This document shows positions 35,131-43,510 of a stretch of DNA of 62,129 bases, in pieces. The notes beneath the pieces are model-generated. The model was not told where the DNA came from and made no database searches. It worked only from the letters and a program-made list of their open reading frames with translations. Origin of the DNA: Paracoccaceae bacterium (GTDB lineage: Bacteria; Pseudomonadota; Alphaproteobacteria; Rhodobacterales; Rhodobacteraceae); contig QWDA01000014.1 of the NCBI GenBank assembly GCA_003605175.1, positions 1 through 62,129 of the forward strand. The letters run 5' to 3'. Position numbers and translations under genes: made by a program. Every line of letters begins with the position of its first letter. The stretch's first letter is position 1.

Positions 35131-35427
35131 TCTTCCCTTACCCCAATCTGACGCGGCGCCCGGTGAAGCGCAGCGATGTCCCCATCTTCCCCCGTGTCAT
35201 CCGGTCGGTTTTCCGAAGACGCCCAACGAGGCAACTTTCGGCAAACACGGCAGGTTTCCCAACACTGTTGTCCTGTCTTAGGGCAATTTCGTGTTCGAAC
35301 TGGTACCGCAATGCATCAAAGTTCGAACAATTCTTGGAAATTCACCAAGGAATTCCAATATCTTGTGTCAGGGCGGGGCCAAACGCACTAGTCACAATCG
35401 CCCAAATTCGAGGCTGCCCCGGGGGCC
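35131..35427. other. AT-rich intergenic region with inverted repeats
   Basis: The 337-bp gap 35131-35467 holds no gene. Base use is much more AT-rich than the surroundings. TGTTCGAACT (35292-35301) and AGTTCGAACA (35320-35329) are exact reverse complements and each contains the palindrome GTTCGAAC; their centres are 28 bp apart. GGAATTCC (35349-35356) is a third palindrome. This is the upstream region of the membrane-protein gene and looks like a multi-site operator. Confidence 0.5.
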
Positions 35428-35455
35428 GCCGCGCCCTGGCAAGGCCGGGCGCGGC
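35428..35455. terminator. Terminator-like hairpin after leuD
   Basis: GCCGCGCCC (35428-35436) and GGGCGCGGC (35447-35455) form a perfect 9-bp stem with a 10-nt loop, 12 bp past the leuD stop. There is no strong T-run, but position and stem strength fit the end of the leuC-leuD transcript. Confidence 0.55.
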
Positions 35456-35467
35456 GAAGGTTCGAGA

Positions 35468-36073
35468 TCAGAGCCAGGGCCGTGAGGCCGCGGCCTGCGC
35501 CTCGAAAGCGTCGATCGAAGCGGCCTTTTCGAGCGTCAGGCCGATATCGTCGAGCCCGTTCAGGAGGCAGTGCTTGCGGAACGGATCGACCTCGAAACCG
35601 ATGCTGCCGCCATCGGGCCCCGAGATCGTCTGGTTCTCCAGATCCACGGTGATCACCGCGTTGGCGCCGCGCTCGGCATCGTCCATCAGCTTGTCGACCT
35701 CTTCGGACGGCAGCACGATGGGCAGGATCCCGTTCTTGAAGCAGTTGTTGTAGAAGATGTCGGCGAAGCTCGTGGAGATCACGCAGCGGATCCCGTAATC
35801 CAGGAGCGCCCAGGGCGCGTGCTCGCGGCTCGACCCGCAGCCGAAATTGTCGCCCGCGACAAGGATCTGCGCCTTCCGGTATTGCGGCTGGTTCAGCACG
35901 AAATCCGCGATCTCGTTGCCCTCGCGGTCATAGCGCATCTCGTCGAAGAGGTTCACCCCGAGCCCCGTCCGCTTGATGGTCTTCAGGAACTGCTTGGGGA
36001 TGATCATGTCGGTGTCGATATTGACGAGCGGCATCGGCGCCGCGATTCCGGTGAGGGTGGTGAATTTTTCCAT
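35468..36073 (-). CDS. leuD: 3-isopropylmalate dehydratase small subunit
   Basis: 201 residues. With LeuC isomerises 2- to 3-isopropylmalate in leucine synthesis. Family motifs [15 protein letters not shown] and [14 protein letters not shown] are present. Its ATG at 36073 shares a base with the leuC stop (TGATG), giving tight coupling. The longer frame upstream is a shadow of leuC. Confidence 0.96.
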   Translation of the reverse strand: MEKFTTLTGIAAPMPLVNIDTDMIIPKQFLKTIKRTGLGVNLFDEMRYDREGNEIADFVLNQPQYRKAQILVAGDNFGCGSSREHAPWALLDYGIRCVISTSFADIFYNNCFKNGILPIVLPSEEVDKLMDDAERGANAVITVDLENQTISGPDGGSIGFEVDPFRKHCLLNGLDDIGLTLEKAASIDAFEAQAAASRPWL

Positions 36074-37476
36074 CAGATCAACTCCCTGACATCGGTGAGG
36101 TGGCCGGTCACAGCCGCGGCGGCGGCCATGGCGGGGGACATCAGGTGGGTGCGGCCCTTGTAGCCCTGGCGGCCCTCGAAATTGCGGTTCGAGGTGGAGG
36201 CGCAGCGTTCGCCGGGGGCGAGTTGGTCGGGGTTCATTGCGAGGCACATGGAGCAACCCGCGAGGCGCCATTCGAAGCCGGCGTCGCGGAAGATGTCGGC
36301 GAGCCCTTCCTCCTCGGCCTGCGCACGGACGAGGCCCGAGCCGGGCACGACCATGGCGCGTTTCACGGCGATCTTCTTGCCCTTCACCACCTCGGCGGCG
36401 GCGCGGAGATCCTCGATCCTTCCGTTGGTGCAGGAGCCGATGAAGACGGTGTCGATCGCCACGTCGGAGAGCTTCTGGCCCGGCGTCAGGCCCATGTAGT
36501 CGAGCGAGCGCCGTGCGGCTTCGACCTTGCCGCCGGTGAAATCCTCGGGCGCGGGGACGCTGCCGGTGATCGGCAGCACATCCTCGGGCGAGGTGCCCCA
36601 GGTGACGACCGGCGCGATGTCCTCGCCCTTCAGGGTCACGACCTTGTCCCAATGGGCATCGTCGTCGGAATAGAGCGTCTTCCACCAGGCGAGCGCGGCC
36701 TCCCACTGGGCGCCCTTCGGCGCGTGCGGGCGGCCCTGGACATAGGCGAAGGTCTTTTCGTCGGGCGCGATCAGGCCGGCACGCGCGCCGCCCTCGATCG
36801 CCATGTTGCAGACCGTCATCCGGCCTTCCATCGAGAGATCGCGAATCGCCTCGCCGCAATACTCGATCACATAGCCGGTGCCGCCCGCGGTGCCGGTGGC
36901 GCCGATGACCGACAGGGTAATGTCCTTCGCGGTCACCCCGGGCCGAAGCTTGCCGGTGATCTCCACCTTCATGTTCCTGGACTTCTTCTGGATCAGCGTC
37001 TGGGTGGCGAGCACATGCTCGACCTCCGAAGTGCCGATCCCGTGCGCCAGCGCGCCGAAGGCGCCATGGGTGGCGGTGTGGCTGTCGCCGCACACGACGG
37101 TCATGCCCGGCAGCGTCCAGCCCTGTTCCGGGCCCACGATATGGACGATGCCCTGGCGGATATCGGTCACCGGGTAGTAGTGGATGCCGAAATCCCTGGC
37201 ATTCTGGTCGAGTGCGGCCACCTGGATACGGCTGTCTTCAGGCATCTGCGCCGGGTCGTCGCGGCCCGCCGTGGTGGGCACGTTGTGGTCGGGCACCGCG
37301 ATGGTCTTCTCGGGCGCGCGGACCTTGCGGCCGGCCATCCTGAGGCCCTCGAAGGCCTGCGGGCTGGTCACCTCGTGAACGAGGTGACGGTCGATATACA
37401 GAAGGCAGGTGCCGTCTTCGGCCGCGTGGGCGACATGGGCATCCCAGATCTTGTCGTAGAGCGTCTTGGGGGACAT
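36073..37476 (-). CDS. leuC: 3-isopropylmalate dehydratase large subunit
   Basis: 467 residues, normal length. Aconitase-type enzyme with a 4Fe-4S cluster; ligand cysteines lie in [10 protein letters not shown] and CSMCLAMN, and [12 protein letters not shown] holds active-site residues. It precedes leuD with no gap. leuB is not in the window. Confidence 0.96.
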   Translation of the reverse strand: MSPKTLYDKIWDAHVAHAAEDGTCLLYIDRHLVHEVTSPQAFEGLRMAGRKVRAPEKTIAVPDHNVPTTAGRDDPAQMPEDSRIQVAALDQNARDFGIHYYPVTDIRQGIVHIVGPEQGWTLPGMTVVCGDSHTATHGAFGALAHGIGTSEVEHVLATQTLIQKKSRNMKVEITGKLRPGVTAKDITLSVIGATGTAGGTGYVIEYCGEAIRDLSMEGRMTVCNMAIEGGARAGLIAPDEKTFAYVQGRPHAPKGAQWEAALAWWKTLYSDDDAHWDKVVTLKGEDIAPVVTWGTSPEDVLPITGSVPAPEDFTGGKVEAARRSLDYMGLTPGQKLSDVAIDTVFIGSCTNGRIEDLRAAAEVVKGKKIAVKRAMVVPGSGLVRAQAEEEGLADIFRDAGFEWRLAGCSMCLAMNPDQLAPGERCASTSNRNFEGRQGYKGRTHLMSPAMAAAAAVTGHLTDVRELI

Positions 37477-37696
37477 CGGTCCTCTCCCGTGATGAATGGG
37501 CGTCTTCTCGTGGCGTGCGGACTTGTGCCGCGCCGGCCTATAGGCTGGCGAGGATCGTGTGGCTGGCGCCGAAGAACCGCCAGGGCAGGCGCGCGCGGTC
37601 GCCGATATCGAAGAAGCGTGTCATGACGGGGCCGTGTCTACGCGCGCGCGGGGGCCGCTTCAAGCGCCGGGTTGCGGGCCGGGCCGGGCCCGTGGG
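37477..37696. other. 220-bp gap between leuC and fliP
   Basis: Marks the boundary between leucine synthesis and the flagellar cluster. I see no gene or strong hairpin. It contains the leuC leader and the end of the fliP transcript. Confidence 0.4.
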
Positions 37697-38437
37697 TCAG
37701 AAATAGCTCTGGACCAAGGCGCCGGAGACCAGGCTCCAGCCGTCGGCGACGACGAAGAAGGCCAGCTTGAACGGCAGCGAGACCACCGCGGGCGGCACCA
37801 TCATCATGCCCATCGACATCAGGATCGCGGCCACCACGAGATCGATGATCAGGAACGGCAGGAAGATCAGGAAACCGATCTGGAAGGCGTGCTCGATCTC
37901 GCTGAGGAGGAAGGAGGGGATCAGCACCGAGAGCGGCGAATCGGGCGAGAGCGGCGCGTCGAGATCCCTCAGCCCGGCGAGATCGGCGAAGGTGTCGGGG
38001 GCGACGCGGAGGGCCATGAATTCGCGGAACGGCGCGAGGGCGGCGGCGACGCCCGTCTCGGTGTCCATCGTGCCCTCGGTCATCGGTTGGATGCCGTCAT
38101 GCCAGGCCGCGAGGAAGACCGGCTCCATCACGAAATAGGTGAGGAACATGGCGAGGCTGACGATCAGGATGTTGGGCGGCGAGGTCTGAAGGCCGAGCCC
38201 CTGCCGGAGGATCGCCAGCACCGTCACCATGAACGGGAAGCAGGTGATCGTCATCGCGAGCCCCGGCACCACGCCGAGCGCGGTGACGAGGACCATGATC
38301 TGCACCAGCCGCTCGGACAGGAGCGTGTCGTCGCCGAAGGAAACGGAGATGTCCTGCGCGGCGGCGATTCCGGCCAGCGGAACGAGGAGTGCGGCGGCCA
38401 GGAGGCCCGCGCGGAGGAGCCTAGTCGTCGGTGTCAC
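37697..38437 (-). CDS. fliP: Flagellar biosynthetic protein FliP
   Basis: 246 residues, part of the FliPQR export gate. Signal-like N-terminus (cleavage after AAA), then hydrophobic segments with TCFPFMVTVLAILRQGLG, the conserved FLIFLPFLIIDLVVA and a C-terminal helix. The start is a GTG at 38437, overlapping fliN by 17 bp; no ATG fits. Last gene of the fliF-fliH-fliN-fliP leftward operon. Confidence 0.94.
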   Translation of the reverse strand: MTPTTRLLRAGLLAAALLVPLAGIAAAQDISVSFGDDTLLSERLVQIMVLVTALGVVPGLAMTITCFPFMVTVLAILRQGLGLQTSPPNILIVSLAMFLTYFVMEPVFLAAWHDGIQPMTEGTMDTETGVAAALAPFREFMALRVAPDTFADLAGLRDLDAPLSPDSPLSVLIPSFLLSEIEHAFQIGFLIFLPFLIIDLVVAAILMSMGMMMVPPAVVSLPFKLAFFVVADGWSLVSGALVQSYF

Positions 38438-38714
38438 CGTCCACGATCTCGGTAATGCGCACGGCGAGGCGGCCGCTCTCGTCGCCTTCCAGTTCCTGCA
38501 ATTCGCCATAGGCCACGATCCGGTCGCCGGCATGGAGCGAGACCGGGTCGTCGATGCTGCTGTCGAGCGCGATCACGGCATTGCGCTCGATCGCGAGCAG
38601 CTCGCCCACCGGCAGCTTGGCGCGGCCCACCGAGACATGCAGCACCACGGGCACGTCGCGGAAGATGTTCCCCGACCCGGCCGCGCCGGCCCCGGTTTCG
38701 ACCTCGTCAGCCAT
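38421..38714 (-). CDS. fliN: Flagellar motor switch protein FliN
   Basis: 97 residues, the SpoA-domain C-ring subunit. VPVVLHVSVGRAKLPVGELL is the family core, and acidic ends are typical. Overlaps fliH by 8 bp and fliP by 17 bp. fliG and fliM, the other C-ring genes, are not in the window. Confidence 0.92.
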   Translation of the reverse strand: MADEVETGAGAAGSGNIFRDVPVVLHVSVGRAKLPVGELLAIERNAVIALDSSIDDPVSLHAGDRIVAYGELQELEGDESGRLAVRITEIVDGDTDD

Positions 38715-39333
38715 GCGCCGTCCTTTCCTCTTCGACCGTCACCGATGCGACCGCGTCGCGCAGCATCCCCACGATCCGGTCCGCATCGATCGCATAGGCC
38801 CGGTCGGCGGATTTGAGGCGCGCCTGCCCGGGCGCCAGCGCCGGCTCCTCGACGATCGAGAGCTCGACCCCGTCGGGAAGCGGCAGGAGCCCGCGTACCG
38901 TCTCGGCATCGTCCGGCGAGACCGCCACCGCGATGTCGGTCGTCGAGGCCTCTTCGGCCATGGCCGAGAGTGCCTCGGCCAGGGCGGAGGCCGCCGCTTC
39001 GGAAAGCAGCGTCGGGAACAGCGTGTCGAGAAGCTCGCGCAGGAAGGCGCGCAATCCCACGAGGAGCTCGTCGCGTGCTTCGAAATAGGTGAAACCGACG
39101 TCGCGAAGATTGCGCGCGAGCTCCTCGCCCAGGGCGCGGCGCTCCTCCTCGGCGGCGCGGACCGCATCGTCCCAGCCGGTCTTGTAGCCGGTCTCGTAGG
39201 ATTCGAGCCGGGCGGCCTCTGCCTCGGCCTGGAGCGCGGCAAGGTCGATCTCGGGCGCGGCCGAGGGTGCGGCCGCCGGTTCCGGCAGCCCGGGAGCCGC
39301 CGAGAAATCCTCCAGGGAAATCCGTCCGCTCAT
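38707..39333 (-). CDS. fliH: FliH-like flagellar export regulator
   Basis: 208 residues. A low-complexity N-terminus, a long helix with YETGYKTGWDDAVR, and a C-terminal domain match FliH, which holds the FliI ATPase and links it to the C-ring. Sequence is diverged, so the symbol rests on position between fliF and fliN as well. Overlaps fliF by 4 bp. Confidence 0.8.
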   Translation of the reverse strand: MSGRISLEDFSAAPGLPEPAAAPSAAPEIDLAALQAEAEAARLESYETGYKTGWDDAVRAAEEERRALGEELARNLRDVGFTYFEARDELLVGLRAFLRELLDTLFPTLLSEAAASALAEALSAMAEEASTTDIAVAVSPDDAETVRGLLPLPDGVELSIVEEPALAPGQARLKSADRAYAIDADRIVGMLRDAVASVTVEEERTAHG

Positions 39334-40958
39334 GCCGGTTCAGCCCTGTCCTCGAGCCATTCGCGCAGGACCGCGGCGGTGGCGTCCTCGCGCCCGTCGA
39401 TCAGCCCGGAAATGTCCTGCGGCTTTTCGGGCCGGGCATCCTGGAACGATTCGAGCGATGGCAGGTCGTCCGGCTCGTCGAGACCCATCGGCGCGTAGCT
39501 TCCGGTCTCGACCTCGCCCGAAACCGGTTCGGCGGCGGGCAGCGCCGGACGCGCGGCGGCCTCGGACGGCGCGGGCGGGCTCAACGCGGCCGGGCGCGGC
39601 GCCGGCGGCGGCGGCGCGGTCAGGATCGGGCGCACCACGAAGAGGCCGAGCACCAGCGAGACCAGCGCGAGCGCGCCGAGTTGAATGAGCCGCATCGGGT
39701 CAACCAGGATCCTGTCGAGGATCGTCGGCGCGATCACCTCGGTCCCGCCGGGCACGATCGGCAGGAATTCCATGGATTGCAATGTGATCACGTCGCCCCG
39801 CGCCTCGTCGAAGCCGACCGCCGAGGCGACCAGCGTGCGCAGCGCCTCGAGTTCTTCGGGCGGGCGGGGCTGCCAGGTTGCCGTACCGTCCTCGGCCGTC
39901 GAACGGATGCCGTCGACAAGGACGGCCACGGTCATCCGGCGGATCGCCCCGGGGTTGCGCAGGACCTCGCGCTTGGTCTCCGACACCTCATAGTTCACCT
40001 GCTCGCGCGTGCCGGTCTCCTGCGAGGACGAATTCGCCCCGCTGCCGTTCGCATCGCCATCGGGCAGGTTGCCGGCGACGGTGACGGCGCTCCCGCGTTC
40101 ATCCTGCGCGCTGGTCGTCGTCTCCTCGGTGACGGTGGAGATGGCGACCCGCGAATCGGGGTCGAACACGCGTTCGAAGATCTGTTCGCGCTCGCTCACG
40201 GTATCCACATTCACCTCGACCACCGCGTTGCCGAAGCCGACCCGCGCCTCGAGCAGACGCTCGACATTGGCCTTGAGCACCTCGGCCCGGTCGCCCGCGG
40301 CCAGCGCCGGGTTCTCGGCCTCGTCGCCGCTCGCCACCAGGCCGGCTTCCGAATCGATGACCGACACCTCGTCGGGCGAAAGCCCCGAAACCGCCGAGGC
40401 CACCAGGAACTTCAAGGCCTTGGCATGGCCAGCCGAGATCCCGCCGCTGCCCGTCGTCACCACCACCGAGGCCGATGCGGGCGCGGTCTTTCCGAAGCTG
40501 CGCGCCGGGGCGCTGGAGATGTGGACCCGCGCCGAGCGGATATAGGGGCTCGCCAGGATCGTGCGCGCCAGCTCGCCCTCCTTCGCGCGCCAATAGGCGG
40601 CGTCGAACATCTGCGACGTGGTGCCGAAACCTGTAAGATTGTCGAGAATTTCATAGCCCGCCGTCGAGGAGGCCGGCTTGCCCTCGGCCGCGAGCGCCAT
40701 GCGCAGGGCGTCGCGCCGCGCGCCCTCCACGTAGATTGCGCTGTCGCGCACCTCGTAGATCGCGCCCATCTGGTCGAGCGACTGGATCACCTCGCCCGCC
40801 GCGGCGGGATCGAGCCCGGAATAAAGCAGTTCCATGCTGGGCGTGTTCGCGATCCGGGCGATTCCGAGCACGGCGGCAAACGCGGCCGCGGTTGCGAGAA
40901 GCGCCACGATTCGACGTGCTGGCTCGAGCGCAAGGAACATCGAAACGAGCTTCTGCAA
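39330..40958 (-). CDS. fliF: Flagellar MS-ring protein FliF
   Basis: 542 residues with two membrane segments: one N-terminal (about 18-38), one C-terminal (about 425-445). Between them lie ring-building motifs such as YSGLDPAAAGEVIQ and SARVHISSAPARSFG. The C-terminal Pro/Ala-rich part would bind FliG. The start is a TTG at 40958, with AGGAGG about 5 nt before it; a further ATG upstream (41021) is a shadow. Divergent from fliL. Confidence 0.93.
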   Translation of the reverse strand: MQKLVSMFLALEPARRIVALLATAAAFAAVLGIARIANTPSMELLYSGLDPAAAGEVIQSLDQMGAIYEVRDSAIYVEGARRDALRMALAAEGKPASSTAGYEILDNLTGFGTTSQMFDAAYWRAKEGELARTILASPYIRSARVHISSAPARSFGKTAPASASVVVTTGSGGISAGHAKALKFLVASAVSGLSPDEVSVIDSEAGLVASGDEAENPALAAGDRAEVLKANVERLLEARVGFGNAVVEVNVDTVSEREQIFERVFDPDSRVAISTVTEETTTSAQDERGSAVTVAGNLPDGDANGSGANSSSQETGTREQVNYEVSETKREVLRNPGAIRRMTVAVLVDGIRSTAEDGTATWQPRPPEELEALRTLVASAVGFDEARGDVITLQSMEFLPIVPGGTEVIAPTILDRILVDPMRLIQLGALALVSLVLGLFVVRPILTAPPPPAPRPAALSPPAPSEAAARPALPAAEPVSGEVETGSYAPMGLDEPDDLPSLESFQDARPEKPQDISGLIDGREDATAAVLREWLEDRAEPA

Positions 40959-41014
40959 AGGGCCCTCCTGCCATTCAGACTTCTGTCTGCACCCGATTAA
41001 CTCGCAGAGCTCGC

Positions 41015-41029
41015 TTAACATTCGGTTAG
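41015..41029. promoter_or_regulatory. CtrA-like box between fliF and fliL
   Basis: TTAACATTCGGTTAG: TTAA, seven bases, TTAG, one mismatch. It lies 51 bp before fliL (plus strand) and 57 bp before fliF (minus strand), so one site could serve both divergent promoters. The region also has a 5-bp hairpin AGGCT/AGCCT (41037-41052). Confidence 0.6.
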
Positions 41030-41080
41030 TTACGACAGGCTAAAAAAGCCTCCGTAGCATATGGTTAGGCCGGAGGCCCG

Positions 41081-41560
41081 ATGGCCGAGGAAGTACAGCC
41101 GGAAGACGGTGAAGCGCCGCCGAAGAAGGGCAAGAAGCCGCTTCTTCTCGGCCTCGTGTTCCTGCTTGTCGGCGCGGGCGGCGGTTTCGGGCTGGTCGCG
41201 TCCGGCATGCTGGGCGGCGGCGGGCACGAAGGAGAGACGATGCCGGTCTTCTCGCCCGAGGACGTGGCCTTCATCCCGATCGAGCCCCTGGTGATCTCGG
41301 TCGGCGCGCCCGGCCGGCAGCGGCATCTGAGATTCCAGGCGCAGCTCGAGGTGACGCCCAACGCGGTGGCCGCGGTCACCACGGTGCTGCCGCGGGTGCT
41401 CGACGTGCTGAACGGCTATCTCCGCGCCGTCGACATGGCCGATATCGAAGACCCGTCCTCGCTGGTGAAGCTGCGCGCGCAGATGCTGCGGCGGATCCAG
41501 ATCGTCGTCGGCGATGGCATGGTGACCGACCTGCTCATCAGCGAATTCGTGTTGAACTAG
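41081..41560 (+). CDS. fliL: Flagellar basal-body-associated protein FliL
   Basis: 159 residues: a basic N-terminus, one membrane helix (about 18-40), and a periplasmic domain that ends FVLN, as in typical FliL. The protein helps the stators. Start of a rightward operon through motA and the flhA-fliR-flhB genes. A second FliL-like gene lies at 50331-50819. Confidence 0.88.
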   Translation: MAEEVQPEDGEAPPKKGKKPLLLGLVFLLVGAGGGFGLVASGMLGGGGHEGETMPVFSPEDVAFIPIEPLVISVGAPGRQRHLRFQAQLEVTPNAVAAVTTVLPRVLDVLNGYLRAVDMADIEDPSSLVKLRAQMLRRIQIVVGDGMVTDLLISEFVLN

Positions 41561-41568
41561 GGGAACGC

Positions 41569-41967
41569 ATGGGACTGATCGCGGACATCTTCCTCCTCGC
41601 CGCAGCGCTCGGCGCCGCGTTCTACTGTTTCGTGCTGGCGCGCCGGCTGAACCGGTTCACCGATCTCGAAAAGGGTGTGGGCGGGGCGATCGCGGCGCTT
41701 TCGGCACAAGTCGACGACATGACCAGGACGCTGAAATCGGCGCAGGGCGCGGCCTCGGCCTCGGCCTCGTCGCTCGGGGCGCTGACCGGCCGCGCGGAAG
41801 ACGCGGCGCGGCGGCTGGAACTTCTGGTCGCGTCGATGCACGATCTGCCGCCGGCTCCGTCCGACAACCCGGCGCCCGCACCGGCACCGCCTCCAAAGGC
41901 CGAGGCGGAGGAGAACATCGAACGGATCCCGGCCTTTTCGAGCCGCCGGGCGGCAGGAGGGGCATGA
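41569..41967 (+). CDS. Hypothetical flagellar-operon membrane protein
   Basis: 132 residues. One N-terminal membrane helix (about 5-22), then a coiled-coil-like region (LEKGVGGAIAALSAQVDDMT) and a Pro/Ala tail. Genes like this sit after fliL in Rhodobacterales. GGGGAACGC precedes the ATG. It overlaps the next gene by 4 bp. Function unknown. Confidence 0.7.
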   Translation: MGLIADIFLLAAALGAAFYCFVLARRLNRFTDLEKGVGGAIAALSAQVDDMTRTLKSAQGAASASASSLGALTGRAEDAARRLELLVASMHDLPPAPSDNPAPAPAPPPKAEAEENIERIPAFSSRRAAGGA

Positions 41968-42563
41968 TGGCGAATCCTGCGCAGAAGCGCCGGGCGAAGG
42001 GCCAGGGCCGTGGCGCGCTGATGGCGCTGGCGCTGCTCTTCTTCCTTTCGGGCGCGCTCCGGGTGATCGACGGCGCGGCCACGGCGGCGGCGAACGGTCA
42101 TCACGCGGCGGCACCGGCAGAACCCGCGCATGCCGCGGAAAGCGGGCCCGACCTGGCCGGCCTGGCTGCGGCGATGGCGGAGGTGCGCGCGCGCGAGGCG
42201 CGCGTGACCCGCGCCGAACAGGCGCTGGCCGACCGGATGCGCGCGCTCGAGATCGCCGAGAAGACCGTCGATGCCAAGCTCATCGAACTGGCCGCGGCCG
42301 AGGAGCGGCTGGCGGCCACCATGCAGCGCACGAAGACGGCCGCCGAGGAGGACGTGGCGCGGCTGACCTCGGTCTACGAGAACATGAAGCCCAAGGAGGC
42401 GACCGAAATCTTCGCGCGGATGGCGCCGGAATTCGCCGCCGGCTTCCTCGGACGGATGCGGGCCGATGCCGCGGCGGCGATCATGTCGGGGCTCGAGCCT
42501 GAGAAGGCCTATGCGATCAGCGTATTGCTGGCCGGCCGGAACGCGAACGCGCCAAAGCAATGA
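41964..42563 (+). CDS. MotE-like protein
   Basis: 199 residues. A membrane helix (about 17-38), a coiled coil (about 60-130), and a C-terminal region (YENMKPKEATEIFARMAPEF and GFLGRMRADAAAAIMS) that matches MotE/MgtE-N-like flagellar proteins, which in Sinorhizobium are periplasmic motor chaperones. Overlaps the upstream gene by 4 bp. Lies 77 bp before motA. Confidence 0.78.
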   Translation: MMANPAQKRRAKGQGRGALMALALLFFLSGALRVIDGAATAAANGHHAAAPAEPAHAAESGPDLAGLAAAMAEVRAREARVTRAEQALADRMRALEIAEKTVDAKLIELAAAEERLAATMQRTKTAAEEDVARLTSVYENMKPKEATEIFARMAPEFAAGFLGRMRADAAAAIMSGLEPEKAYAISVLLAGRNANAPKQ

Positions 42564-42580
42564 TCGGCGGACACGGCGCG

Positions 42581-42595
42581 TTAACCCAGACCTGA
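42581..42595 (+). promoter_or_regulatory. Partial CtrA-like box before motA
   Basis: TTAACCCAGACCTGA: a perfect first half and a poor second half (CTGA). It is 45 bp before the motA start, the same spacing as the other boxes, which is the main reason to list it. Confidence 0.35.
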
Positions 42596-42640
42596 CATGC
42601 AGGACGGGCAGGTGTTCAGGGGACTGAAGGGACCCTCCCC

Positions 42641-43510
42641 ATGATCGGTATCGTCGGTATCATCATCGTGTTCGTCATGGTCTTCGGCGGCTATCTTGCC
42701 GCCGGCGGCAAGATGGCGATCATCCTCAAGTCGCTGCCCTTCGAGCTGACGATGATCGGCGGCGCGGCGCTCGGCGCGTTCCTGATCGGCAATGACGGCG
42801 CCACCGCCAAGGCGACGGCGAAATCGATCGGCAAGGTCTTCAAGGGTGCCAAGTGGAAGCCCGACGACTACCGCGACCTCCTGTGCCTCCTGTTCGAGCT
42901 GATCCGGGTCGCACGGCAGAACCCGGTGGCGCTGGAGGAACATATCGAGGCCCCCGAGAATTCGTCGATCTTCTCGCGCTATCCGAAGATCCAGCACGAC
43001 CACGAGGCGGTCGAGCTGATCTGCGACACGCTGCGCTCGGCCTCGATGAACTACGACGATCCGCATCAGGTGGAGGAGGTGCTCGACAAGCGGATGGAGG
43101 CGAACCTGCACCATTCGCTGCATCCGAGCCATGCGCTGCAAAGCGTGGCGGACGGCACCCCGGCGCTGGGCATCGTCGCGGCCGTCCTGGGCGTGATCAA
43201 GACCATGGCCTCGATCGACCAGCCGCCGGAGATCCTCGGCAAGCTGATCGGCGGCGCGCTCGTGGGCACCTTCCTGGGCGTGTTCCTCGCCTACGGCTTC
43301 TTCGGCCCCTTCGCGAGCCGGCTGAAGGGAATCGCCGAGGAGGAAGATCATTTCTACCGGCTGATCCGCGAGGTGCTGGTGGCGAATCTGCACAACCACC
43401 CGGCCAATATCTGCATCGAGGTCGGCCGCCAGAACGCGCCGCACCAGGTGCGGCCCAGCTTCTCCGACCTCGAGGAGGCCTTGCAGAACGTCAAGAAGGA
43501 GGCGGCCTGA
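42641..43510 (+). CDS. motA: Flagellar motor stator protein MotA
   Basis: 289 residues, long form typical of alphaproteobacteria. Four membrane segments (about 3-22, 30-48, 170-190, 200-220) around a cytoplasmic domain with the charged LRSASMNYDDPHQVEE region. DGTPALGIVAAVLGVI is the pore-lining pair. The proton-channel partner motB is not in the window; a large secreted-protein gene follows instead. Confidence 0.95.
   Translation: MIGIVGIIIVFVMVFGGYLAAGGKMAIILKSLPFELTMIGGAALGAFLIGNDGATAKATAKSIGKVFKGAKWKPDDYRDLLCLLFELIRVARQNPVALEEHIEAPENSSIFSRYPKIQHDHEAVELICDTLRSASMNYDDPHQVEEVLDKRMEANLHHSLHPSHALQSVADGTPALGIVAAVLGVIKTMASIDQPPEILGKLIGGALVGTFLGVFLAYGFFGPFASRLKGIAEEEDHFYRLIREVLVANLHNHPANICIEVGRQNAPHQVRPSFSDLEEALQNVKKEAA

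Noticed and set aside
35292-35329. LexA-type box GTTC-N7-GTTC in the AT-rich gap
   Set aside because: The GTTCGAAC palindromes do not have the direct-repeat spacing of alphaproteobacterial LexA sites.
35468-37093. 541-residue reading of leuD
   Set aside because: The upstream part is a shadow of leuC; leuD starts at 36073.
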